From Macrosoma leucophasiata (taxonomy: Eukaryota > Arthropoda > Insecta > Lepidoptera > Hedylidae): 64,000 nt of DNA. Positions within the stretch are counted from its first letter, which is position 1. Each line of letters begins with the position of its first letter. Below the pieces are notes generated by a model. It did not search any database, was not told the DNA's origin, and worked only from the letters and a program-made list of their open reading frames with translations. The position numbers were made by a program, and so were the translations under genes. Positions 1 through 8,220 of this stretch are shown here, one piece after another. The stretch lies in assembly GCA_036365455.1 (NCBI GenBank), contig JAWQUS010000022.1, positions 2,542,001-2,606,000 of the forward strand, in the 5' to 3' direction.

Positions 1-77
1 TTATAGGTAGCAGCGGTTGTTACGTTCAGACTCTTGTGTCACAGTATAAATGTCTTGTAGATTACAGTACCTTAATG

Positions 78-712
78 ATCTAGTGCAGAGGTTTTTTTTT
101 TTTTTTTTATGTAATTGAAGTGGCAAACAAGCATGCAGTTCACATTGATGTTAAGTGATGACTGCAGCCTATAGACACCCACACAAAGACCAAGGTCAAA
201 ATGCAAATGCGTCACCACTCCTGAGGCCTAAGGTGTTATGCCTCTGTGCCGGAGATTACAGGGCCGTACATTACCACCTGACCGGAACACGATAGTGCTG
301 AACACTACCATTTAGCGGCAAGTAAATCAGGTAATGCGGTGGTGCCTACGCCTGCGAGCTCCGTCACTGGAGCTCTACCACCAGTGAAATTTCCCAAACT
401 AATTTTTCTTGTAGACCCTTTACAATTTTTTCTGGTTTCTGTGGACCCCCCGTCCTTGCTACATTTATATCACATTCCCATATTTACCATTCCCATATTT
501 TTATGCACGCCTACGTAGACCCCCATCTAGTCTCCCATGGACCACTTTGGGAATCACAGGTATGATGTAAGTAAATTGGTACTATTAGTGTATGTGTTGA
601 GATCCATTATCGTGGACCCCCAAATTTTTTTTTCGCTGACGTAGACCCCTTTTAGCTTGTCAAAGACCCCCAGGGGTCGATATAGACCACTTTGGGAATC
701 ACTGATCTAGTG
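78..712. mobile_element. hAT-type MITE split by a Family A repeat
   Basis: The element spans 86-704 and is flanked by the same 8 bp, ATCTAGTG, at 78-85 and 705-712. The ends read CAGAGG and, on the other strand, CAGTGATTCCC, the CAGnG form of hAT ends. Tandem GGTCTAC/GACCCC motifs fill 400-690. A Family A copy (91-385) is inserted inside the left end, so the bare element is about 320 bp. It lies downstream of FAR-A. Confidence 0.7.
91..385 (-). repeat. Family A repeat (0.29-kb poly(A) element), first copy
   Basis: Family A is the commonest repeat here. Read with its poly(A) at the 3' end it starts CTGGTGGTAGAGCTCC, contains GGTAGTGTTCAGCACTATCG and ends near CTTCCATTACAT plus A-run. It has no tRNA-like head and no open frame. 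The A-tail and variable truncation suggest retroposition, as a SINE or a LINE tail. This copy has an 18-base T run at its left. Confidence 0.85.
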
Positions 713-723
713 CATAGTAAGCA

Positions 724-1269
724 CAGTGCTCATCAACAAATAATGCACATCGAGCCTATGAAAGTGACAATCGGCTAGTTTCGGCTTTATAGAGCGTTAT
801 CTCTACTGCAAACTGCCTACGTAAGCGTCAGTAGTCCGGTATTGATCAAAACTTGATCAATTGGTCGACAAACGTCAAATAGGTAAGGTACGAAAGAGCC
901 AACGCTCTACAGCTCTACGCTTACTACTGGTAGAAGAGCTCCAGTGACAGAGCTCGCGGGCGTAGGCTCCACCGCATTACCTAATATACTTGCCGCTTAA
1001 TGGTAGTGTTCAGCACTATCGTGTACCGGTCAGGTGGTAATGTACGGCCCTGTAATTTCCGGCACGGAGGCATAACACCTTAGGCCTCAGGAGTGGCAAC
1101 GCATCTGCAGTTTGACCTCTAGTCATTGTGTGGGTGTCTATAGGCTGCAGTCATCACTTATCATCAATGTGAACTGCATGCTTGTTTGCCACTTTAATTA
1201 CATAAAAAATCCGAAATAAGCCGACGTCTCTTCCTGAGGTCCATGTGCATTATTTCTTGTTAGATACTG
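724..1269. mobile_element. TA-flanked MITE (Tc1/mariner-like ends) with Family A inside
   Basis: The ends match the complete copy at 34147-34384: CAGTGCTCATCAA at 724 and TTCTTGTTAGATACTG at the right, followed by TA at 1270-1271. The left TA is degraded. Family A (924-1209) is inserted in it. The right terminal repeat overlaps the 3' end of the FAR-A frame. Confidence 0.75.
924..1209 (+). repeat. Family A repeat, nested in the TA-flanked MITE
   Basis: Nearly full-length copy ending in a short A-run. MITE sequence resumes right after it with CCGAAATAAGCCG. Confidence 0.85.
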
Positions 1270-1538
1270 TAATAATGTACCTTTTATGTTGTATCATGGC
1301 TTTTCCTTGATCCTCTGGTTTTTCTTTCAATAGGTATTTCTTCACAATTGGCAGAGTCTTTTTATATTGTTCAACTATGTTTATATTTTCAATGTCGTAG
1401 TAAAATTGCTCTTTATCTACATCCTTGATTTTGGATCGTATTTCCAAAAAGTTACGATTAATGAAGGTCCATTGGTGTATCATGTAGTACTCGACAGCTA
1501 AATTCGCTATGTAGATACGTCTTTGAATTTTGAGCAGC
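1250..1538 (-). CDS. FAR: FAR-A coding exon 12 (FAR_C tail and stop)
   Basis: 289 nt, residues 391-486 and a TAA stop. LLKIQRRIYIANLAVEYY then WTFINRNF and the YLLKE ending fit the FAR_C domain. The acceptor is at 1539-1540 (TTTTGCAG) and keeps frame with exon 11. The last six residues (TVSNKK) and the stop fall inside the terminal repeat of a MITE that ends at 1269, so the natural C-terminus may have been replaced. No AATAAA is seen just downstream; an ATTAAA near 1192-1199 lies in a repeat. Confidence 0.9.
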
Positions 1539-1563
1539 CTGCAAAATTTTAAAGAATAGATAG

Positions 1564-1715
1564 TAACCCTCTTATTCATAAACGTATATTAGATACGTTT
1601 TAGCTATAGAATGCTTTGTCTTTATCAGTTGCATTGTCAAATGTGCAGGCTAGAAAAAGACAAAGGAGAGATTAGCAACACTTAAGCTAAAATACGTTTA
1701 TGAATAAGGGGGTAA
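1564..1715. mobile_element. Short MITE with TAA duplication next to the FAR-A last exon
   Basis: Imperfect inverted repeats CTTATTCATAAACGTAT (from 1570) and its complement ending 1712 enclose 146 bp. TAA occurs at 1564-1566 and 1713-1715, as for PIF/Harbinger-type MITEs. It begins 26 bp upstream of the exon 12 acceptor. Confidence 0.7.
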
Positions 1716-1768
1716 GAGTTTGTGTCTTTAGGACGGACTTATGTCGACGACACGTTTCGAGGCGGCAC

Positions 1769-2175
1769 TAGCACACCGCGGACATTCGGCTAAAATTCCT
1801 CACAAACACTTATCCTGGATACCTACTAAACATCAATCAGGACGTGTTTTTACACGCACACACATAGTTGCCCGCTCGCAACCTTTTTTTTTTTTTTTTT
1901 ATGTAATTGAAGTGGTAAACAAGCATGCAGTTCACATTGATGTTAAGTGATAACTGCAGCCTATAGACACCCACACAAAGACCGAGGTCAAAATGCAGAT
2001 GCGTTACCACTCCTGAGGCCTAAGGTGTTATGCCTCTGTGCCGGAAATTACATCAGCGCACGAGGCTACGCGCATGGTACCTACTAGAGAGGAGGTGCGG
2101 GCTGCAAGAGGGGATGTCAGTCGGGACGTCGAAGTCTGCACTATACGTAGTATTATTACGTATTCTCTTGCAATA
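1769..2175. mobile_element. Family B MITE, diverged and split by Family A
   Basis: CACACCGCGGACA at 1769 and a TATACGTAGTATTATTACG end near 2140-2175 match Family B MITEs (see 7158-7372). A truncated Family A copy (1883-2053, minus) interrupts it. Confidence 0.55.
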
Positions 2176-2470
2176 TACTTCAGAGAGCAATGGAAAGAGC
2201 TATGCCCGGAGTTTCTCTGCGAGATCAAAGAAATGAGGAGATCCGCATGAGAACCAAAGTTATCGACATAGCTCACCGCATAGCGAGACTCAAGTAGCAG
2301 TGGGCAGGGCACATAGCTTGAAGAACTGACGGCCGTTGGGTTCTAGAGTGACAACCGCATACCGGAAGACGAAGCGTAGGCCGGCTCCCCACGAGGTGGA
2401 CGACCTGGTAAAGGTCGCAAGCAATCGCTGGATGAGGGCGGCCCAGGACCGTTCGCTGTGGTAATCTTTG
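2168..2470 (+). pseudogene. RTE-B LINE, 3' coding fragment
   Basis: A decayed copy of the reverse-transcriptase C-terminus, similar to the better copy at 63100-64000 (MERAMPGVSLRDQ, then WAGHIA). It has in-frame stops and ends near a duplicated TTTGGTGGAGGCTTT segment. Confidence 0.65.
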
Positions 2471-2584
2471 GTGGAGGCTTTTCTCTCTCAAAGTGAGCGT
2501 TGGCCACACTGTTATTATATAGGTATATTACTCGTATTATGTTGCAAGTTGGCAATATCACAATACTTACAGGGGGAATCCCCT

Positions 2585-3010
2585 AATATAGTTTTCGATG
2601 ACTTTTTGCGCAAGATCTGCGGTGTATCACTCACCGATCGCGTTCGTAGCGAAGATGTAAGAAAGAGGCTTTGTGTGAATGATAGTATCGGTGTAAAAAT
2701 GACAAAAGGCATGCTCCGATGGTTCGGGCATATAGAAAGAATGTCGACTGAGCGAATGAGCGAATGACTAAACAGATATACAATGCGAATGTGAATGGTT
2801 GCAGAGGCCCAGGAAGACCAAGACTGACCTACCATGACCAAATAGGTCGAGTTCTGTCTGATGGTGGAATCAAAAATCTTAGGAATCGGCGTGCATGTAT
2901 GAAGATAATGATGAAGGTAGACGAGGCACGAGAGGTATGTCAGGACCGGGATATCTGGGGCTCTACATTCTCTGCCTACCCCGTTAGGGACCTGGCGTGA
3001 AGATACACAC
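2585..3010 (+). pseudogene. RTE-A LINE, 5'-truncated copy
   Basis: It encodes KICGVSLTDRVRSEDVRKRL, then WFGHIERM and, after a frameshift, the RGPGRPRLTYHDQIGRVLSD tail ending YPVRDLA. This equals the C-terminus of the RTE element at 50172-52590. Confidence 0.8.
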
Positions 3011-3109
3011 ACACTTTTTGTAAATGTTCTGTTTTATTTACATCCTAAATTTCAGTAGGCAATGTAGGTAACTCTAGGGCCACATTTACTTAATAACCCA
3101 CGTACTTAC

Positions 3110-3180
3110 ATAGGTTTTCTTCCAAATAACCGAAGCAGGCAGTCGACCAGTATACCCGGTATAATATGTAAGAAAATTAC
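3110..3180 (-). CDS. FAR: FAR-A coding exon 11 (membrane segment)
   Basis: 71 nt, residues 368-390 plus two bases: VIFLHIIPGILVDCLLRLFG then RKP. This is the hydrophobic stretch and LLRLxGRKP motif at the start of the FAR_C domain. Acceptor TTTGCAG, donor GTAAGT. It is too short to show as a long open frame and was found by similarity to FAR-B exon 11. Confidence 0.92.
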
Positions 3181-3239
3181 CTGCAAATGTAAAAAAGAAA
3201 CTTCATCACCTCAACCAATATAAATAACTGGTTTCTATT

Positions 3240-3650
3240 CATTGAATGCGAAGCGATGCGCGATGCACTCGTTGCGCATGCACATAGACATTAGGTATTT
3301 ATGATGTTCTTTAAATCATGTTTATTGACTGATAGGTACCTACACCTTTTCCCGTACCGCACTTCATAGTGTATGTGTAGCCTTTTCTTAGTGTTAAGTA
3401 TATATTTTTAAGGTTCTGTAGATAACTAATTAGCTTATCCTTGTTAAATTTTATATCGCTCTCGAGAATATTGTAATATACCTAATTAGCTTTAAAGATA
3501 TGTTTCAATGGTATTTAAATAGTATTAGAGCTTCGAATGTAAAGGTGCCAGGACAAACCCATTACCTGAGGGTTTTGTGGCATTTTTGTAGCTACATTTA
3601 AATTGTTTTTGTAACTTTTCTTAATAAATAAAAAAAATAAAATAAATAAC
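3240..3650 (+). repeat. Probable LINE 3' tail, (AAATAA) end
   Basis: No open frame. AT-rich sequence ends in an AATAAATAAAA-type run at 3625-3650, as many insect non-LTR 3' ends do. It lies in FAR-A intron 10. Confidence 0.3.
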
Positions 3651-3727
3651 CGAAAAAAGTTCCACTACTGTACCAAAGTCTCAGTTGGGCAGCGTTCGGG
3701 CAGCTACGACACGACTTATCGCAGTCA

Positions 3728-4052
3728 GACCGCGGACACTCCGCCAAAATTCCATACAAACGCTTAATTTAGTCTACTGGTGGTAGAGCTCCAGTGACGG
3801 GGCTCGTGGGCGTAGGCACCACCGCATTACCTAATATACTTGCCGCTAAATGGTAGTGGTCAGCACTATCGTGTTCCGGTCAGGTGGTAATGTACGTCCC
3901 TGTAATTTCCGGCACAGAGGCATAACATCTTAGGCCTCAGGAGTGGTAACGCATCTAAATTTTGACCTCTGGTCATTGTGTGTAGGCTGTAGTTATCACT
4001 TATCATCAATGTGAACTGCATGCTTGCTTGCCACTTTTATTACATAAAAAAA
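3728..4052 (+). repeat. Family B end fragment followed by Family A copy
   Basis: 3728-3774 is the GGACACTCCGCCAAAATTCC end of a Family B MITE; 3776-4052 is a near-complete Family A copy with a short A-tail. Confidence 0.75.
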
Positions 4053-4361
4053 ACTAGTATAGAAGACTTTTCCATAGAAGAGAATTCTTCCGCGATATAT
4101 CGGATATATCCGATATACCTATATCACGTTTTCACGCCGCCTCGGCGATAATCGGCACAGACGGACAGACAGACGCACGAGTGATCTTATAAGGGTTCCG
4201 TTTTTATCTTTTGATGTACAGAACATTAAATATAATTTGGAACTGGCGAATTGATATACATTGTATATCAATGAACTGGCGTGAACAGTGTTCAAAACTT
4301 CCTTTTTCATTTAATTAAAAAGATACATTTAAAAAGAAGCAAAAAATAGTATAATATGTAC

Positions 4362-4539
4362 CGCAAAGTAAAATAAAATCCTGCTCGTAGTAATTTTTCC
4401 TCCTGGCGTCCAAATTACTTCAACCAGAGGTGTCTCATCAATCACCCGTTTACCAATCTCTACTGACTCACGAATACTCAGCCTCATGAGATTGCTGGTA
4501 CAGCAGTTATAAATTGGTACGTCGTCGGCTATCTCTAAT
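4362..4539 (-). CDS. FAR: FAR-A coding exon 10
   Basis: 178 nt, residues 308-367. DDVPIYNCCTSN is the IYN motif; the exon ends in ILFYFA at the start of the membrane segment. It is the most diverged exon relative to FAR-B (about 26 of 59 residues differ). Confidence 0.92.
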
Positions 4540-4559
4540 CTGGAATAAATAAAGTGTGT

Positions 4560-4980
4560 GTCGAGTCTCGCCTGAATCAAACTTTCATTTTCATTTTTCT
4601 TTAAAAAAAAAAAATATATATTTTACAAGCATTTGTTCATGCGAAATAATATAAAACAATTATTAAGGGTTAAAGCGACTTCTTTACGATATTTAATAAA
4701 CTGCAAAGTTTATTATATCGGTTGCCCAACTAGCATAGTGTGGCAATAGATGACGCTACTGCCACCACAAGGCAATGCAATAAATGTGAAGGAAAGATTT
4801 GACAAATCGGGCAGGACTTCGGTAGCTCAGTTGGAAGAGCGGCTGGACTAGATTCCCAGTGGCCGCGAGTTCGAGTCTCGCCTGAAGTCAAATTTTTTCT
4901 TTCCATTTTTCTTTCAAAAAAAAAAAATATATTTTACAAGCATGTGTTAATGCGAAATAATATAAAACAAAGTGTGTGTG
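4560..4980 (+). repeat. Repeat carrying the tRNA-like module
   Basis: A tail GCGAAATAATATAAAACAA appears at both ends (4640 and 4950), and between them lie the TATATCGGTTGCCCAACTAG segment shared with the palindromic MITE at 35061-35215 and the tRNA-like unit. It lies in FAR-A intron 9. Confidence 0.6.
4815..4889 (+). repeat. tRNA-like module in a dispersed repeat
   Basis: 75 nt that folds like a tRNA: acceptor GACTTC/GAAGTC, D-arm GCTC/GAGC, T-arm GCGAG/CTCGC around TTCGAGT. The anticodon arm is irregular (9-base loop). The same module with the same flanks recurs at 8839-8913, 35276-35350 and 38970-39030, so it is a repeat-borne tRNA relic rather than a single-copy tRNA gene. Confidence 0.7.
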
Positions 4981-5149
4981 TCAGCTCCGACCATAGAGAA
5001 GAAAGAAAGAAAAATATGTTTATTTGGACAATAAGTACTTAATAGAAAACAAAACAGAAACAAAAAAATAGAATTAATTCGAAAACAAAACTAAATTAAT
5101 AAATTGTCCAATAGGGTCCCCAACTCAGCATTGTTTAAAATTAAATAAT

Positions 5150-5429
5150 AATAGAGCAACACGGGCCACCGGCCGCGGCGGACTGGAGGGGAGTAGCCAT
5201 AGCGTTTATTACGGATGCAAAAAAAATGCGGGGGGAAATGCGTGTGACACACACACACTGCAAAAATCGTCTATTACAACGAAACTCACACCTGGACTTT
5301 AACAAAATACAGAAACAATTTCACACACACATTTAAACATCTAGGCGACAGGTACAGGCCCATTTGGGCTTGTACTTTGACAGAGGGGAAAGCCTGCATA
5401 TGGCTACTCCCCTCCGGTGTTGCTATATG
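5150..5429. mobile_element. Family C MITE (CATAGAGCAACAC ends)
   Basis: Ends ATAGAGCAACACGG and GTGTTGCTATAT are inverted, with a second inverted motif GGAGGGGAGTAGCCATA inside. This copy has lost an obvious target duplication; see 55046-55313 for the 8-bp one. Confidence 0.7.
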
Positions 5430-5692
5430 GAAAGAGATAAACGCTCTTTTTATGTTCCTTTTTTAATTTTATCAGTACCATTCTTGGGGTTCGTAATCAT
5501 TTCTTTATCGGGTTCATCGGAATACCAGAGCTGTAGTCTCGGCTACAGCATAATGCTGAGATGGGTTCCGTTTTTTTAGCTTTACACGTTAAGCATATAT
5601 GCATAGCTACTACTCGTATGTAACTATGTAGTTACTGTTTTTTTTTTAATTTCTTTATTTTGTTCTTGATGTGTAAGCCAAAGAATAAAATA

Positions 5693-5850
5693 TTATGCTT
5701 CCTTTCTTTTATTCGTTCTTTCTTTCTTTCTCTCTTTCTTTCTCTCTCTCTCTTTCTCCCTTTTTTTCTCTTTCTTTCTCACTCTTTCTCTCTTTTTCTC
5801 ACTCTCTTTCTCTCTCTTTCTTTCTCTCTTTATTTCTACAGACCCGAAAT
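5693..5850. repeat. Polypyrimidine microsatellite (CTTT)n/(CT)n
   Basis: About 150 bases of almost pure C and T on the plus strand. It sits 60 bp downstream of the FAR-A exon 9 donor, as purines in the transcript. The charged open frames across it are artefacts. Confidence 0.9.
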
Positions 5851-5912
5851 AAACCGCAACCTCTTTCGTAAGGTCGATGTGCAACGTATCTTTTGGAATA
5901 CCGTATACTTAC

Positions 5913-6021
5913 TTTTTAGTGCCCCGTAACCACGCAACAGTTATGAAGTTTTGAATGGCAATATCTACTGGGATGTAATCATTCACGTTGTCAGGATTTG
6001 AATACATATATCGAAGAATAC
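5913..6021 (-). CDS. FAR: FAR-A coding exon 9
   Basis: 109 nt, residues 272-307 plus two bases. DYIPVDIAIQNFI is the conserved YIPVDxxxN segment near the substrate pocket. The donor is GTAAGT. Confidence 0.92.
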
Positions 6022-6040
6022 CTGGAAAAGACAAAGAAAG

Positions 6041-6150
6041 GAGATGTATGTATCTTCACGCCAGGTCCCTAACGGGATAGGCAGAGAGGGTAGATCGCCA
6101 GTTAAAGCGGTCCTGACATACCTCCCGTGCCTCATCTACCTTCATTATTC
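6041..6150 (-). repeat. RTE-A LINE 3'-terminal fragment
   Basis: Begins GTATGTATCTTCACGCCAGG, the 3' terminus of RTE-A, with the YPVRDLA-coding end in the minus direction. Confidence 0.7.
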
Positions 6151-6187
6151 AAAGAAAGAAGAGAGGAGATATATCAAATATATATTT

Positions 6188-6474
6188 TATGACGTATTGG
6201 AAGTGGCAAACAGGCATGCAGTTCACATTGATGTTAAGCGATGACTGCAGCCTATAGACACTTACACAAAGACCAAGGTCAAAATGCAGATACCACTTAC
6301 ACGTTACCACTCCTGAGACTTAAGGTGTTATGCCTCTGTGCCGGAAATTACAGGGCCGTACATTACCACCTGACCAGAACACTACCTGAACACTACCATT
6401 TAGCGGCTGGTATCTTAGGTAATGCGGTGTTGTCAACGCCCGCGAGCTCCGTCACTGGAGCTCTACCACCAGTT
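6188..6474 (-). repeat. Family A repeat
   Basis: Near full length in FAR-A intron 8. There is a small internal duplication around ACTTAC and the A-tail is lost. Confidence 0.8.
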
Positions 6475-6504
6475 ACTATATACCTTCTATCTCTGTACAG
6501 TGTT

Positions 6505-6640
6505 TACTATCATCATCGTTTCAGCCAAAAGACGTCCACTGCTGAACAAAGGCCTTCTCCATAGATTGCCACAACGAACGGTCCTGGGCCGCCCTCATGA
6601 GGCCGTGGGAGGCCTGCGCTTCGTCTTCCGGTATGCGGTC
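6505..6640 (-). repeat. RTE-B LINE 3'-end fragment
   Basis: CGTCCACTGCTGAACAAAGG and CACAACGAACGGTCCTGGGC match the 3' coding end of RTE-B seen at 31800-32190. Confidence 0.6.
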
Positions 6641-6663
6641 GCCAAGTTCATATTATATGTAAC

Positions 6664-6975
6664 GTAACTTCACGCCTGTAATCCCCGAAGGGGTAGGCAG
6701 AGGTAAATGCATGCATTCAAGCATACATGCAAACACCCACGACTCGCCGGTTACGTTTTGGCCCATCTAACAGGTGGCGAACCTGTTGCCATCTCCGGGC
6801 ACATTACCAATTTCCGAGGTACTGGGAAATTTCCAGAAAATGGAAAAATCCTAATAGAACCAGAGATAAATGATTTTAAACCGTTATCTCTGATTGTCCC
6901 CGACCCGGGAATCGAACCCAGGACTCCCAGCGTAGTAGTAGTGGCTGGCTACCACTACGCTACTGAGGCAGTTTA
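6664..6975 (-). repeat. tRNA-derived SINE
   Basis: The head (right end, minus strand) reads TGCCTCAGTAGCGTAGTGG with box-B-like GGTTCGATTCCCGGG. The body holds CTCTGGTTCTATTAGGATTT, and the tail is a GGGGATTACAGGCGTGAAG segment. Other copies lie at 10771, 19160, 27467, 39308, 55895, 58946 and 60114. The right end is 18 bp from FAR-A exon 8. Confidence 0.8.
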
Positions 6976-6993
6976 GAAAGCTTTTTGATTTAC

Positions 6994-7077
6994 CTTTACC
7001 ACAAGCTACGCTGATGCCAACTGGACCGTTGAAGCTTTCAATCCAGCCAGGCATTGGTTCTTTTACACTTGAAACCA
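6994..7077 (-). CDS. FAR: FAR-A coding exon 8
   Basis: 84 nt, residues 244-271 plus one base: VVSSVKEPMPGWIESFNGP, the EPxPGWxDNxxGP signature that follows RPSIV in FARs. A cysteine and alanine (SVACGKG) replace the more usual GAGKG. Confidence 0.93.
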
Positions 7078-7095
7078 CTGAAATAAAATAGAACT

Positions 7096-7612
7096 TGCAT
7101 GTATGTATTTTCACGCCAGGTCCCTTACGGGGTAGGCAGAGTGTGGTGCACCAGATACAGAGAATATGTAATAATACTACGTATAGAATGGACACTTCGA
7201 CGTCCCGCCCAATTTCTCCGCATCACCCAACCTCCTCCCACTCTTATGGGCGACGGTTGGTATTTTCTACGCGCTACGCACACAGGTGCACGAGTAAATA
7301 CACGTCACTAATTGATGAATAGAGACCAAATTAAGCGTTTGTATGGAATTTTGGCGGAGTGTCCGCGGTGTGCCAGATATCCCGGTCCTGACATTCCTCC
7401 CGTGCTTCTTCTGCTTTCATCATTCTCTTAATACACGCCGATTCCTAAGACTTTTGATCCCACCCTCAGACAACACTTGACCTATTTGGTCATGGTAGGC
7501 CAGTCTTGGTCCTGGGCCTCTGCAGCCATCCACATTCGCATTGTATATCTGTTTAGTCATTCGCTCATTCGACATTCTTTCTATATATCCGAACCATCGG
7601 CGCCTAAACATG
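7096..7612 (-). repeat. RTE-A LINE fragment interrupted by Family B MITE
   Basis: 7096-7157 and 7373-7612 are continuous RTE-A 3' sequence (CACGCCAGGTCCCTTACGGG, then CCCGGTCCTGACATTCC, then the GRPRLTYHDQIG-coding part). The MITE at 7158-7372 sits between them. Confidence 0.8.
7151..7379. mobile_element. Family B MITE with 7-bp target duplication
   Basis: The element 7158-7372 (215 bp) starts CAGAGAATATG and ends GCGGTGTG. It is flanked by CCAGATA at 7151-7157 and 7373-7379, and the uninterrupted target can be read from other RTE-A copies. No coding capacity. Ends CA...TG with 7-8 bp duplications recall hAT or P, but the superfamily is open. Confidence 0.8.
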
Positions 7613-7675
7613 CAAAAAGAATAGAACTTTTTTGTGCTTTTTCACAAAGTAATTTAATAGTTTTGGATACATGAA

Positions 7676-8056
7676 ATGATGACGCGTTGCCACACCTGAG
7701 GCTAAAGTTGTTTTGCCTCTGTAGTAGTGTTAGGACGACTGTGCTGAACACTGCATCAGATACACAGACAGATGGCCAACGAAGCCTTAGTAAAAGGGTC
7801 CCATTTTTAAACCTAAAATAAAACAACATGTTGTTTTGCCTCTGTAGTAGTGTTAAGAAGACGATAGTGCTGAACACTACATCAACTGGACAAACAAATA
7901 GACAACGGAGTAATAGGGTCCCGTTCTTAAACCTCAGGAGTGGTAGCGCATCTGCATTATGACCTTGGTCTTTGTGTAAGTGTCTATAGGCTGCAGTCAT
8001 CACTTAACAGCAATGTGAACTGCATGCTTGTTTAGCAATTCCATTACTTAAAAAAA
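7676..8056 (+). repeat. Diverged or composite Family A
   Basis: Two partial Family A-like units with inserted copies of TAATAGGGTCCC/TTTTTAAACCT, ending CAATTCCATTACTTAAAAAA. It abuts FAR-A exon 7 by 26 bp. Confidence 0.5.
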
Positions 8057-8081
8057 GGAGTAAAAGGAGTTCCATTCTCAC

Positions 8082-8191
8082 CTATGGAAGGTCTGATGAT
8101 AGCGATGGGCAGTTTTCCTTTACACTCGTACACCAGATGTTCAGCTAATTGCTTTGTGAAGACGTACGTGTTTGGCATCTCGCCTAGGTAT
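8082..8191 (-). CDS. FAR: FAR-A coding exon 7 (YxxxK active site)
   Basis: 110 nt, residues 207-243 plus one base. [12 protein letters not shown] carries the catalytic tyrosine (216) and lysine (220) of the extended short-chain dehydrogenase fold, followed by KLPIAIIRPSI. It is among the best conserved exons between FAR-A and FAR-B (32 of 36 residues). Confidence 0.95.
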
Positions 8192-8220
8192 CTGAAATTT
8201 TGAGATGAGTAAAATTAAGC

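Noticed and set aside
4815..4889. A functional tRNA gene
   Set aside because: The anticodon arm does not fold cleanly and the same unit with the same flanks occurs four times in repeats.
5660..5929. Hydrophobic and charged frames across 5.7-5.9 kb
   Set aside because: Both strands are open because of the pyrimidine microsatellite, and codon content is purely low complexity.
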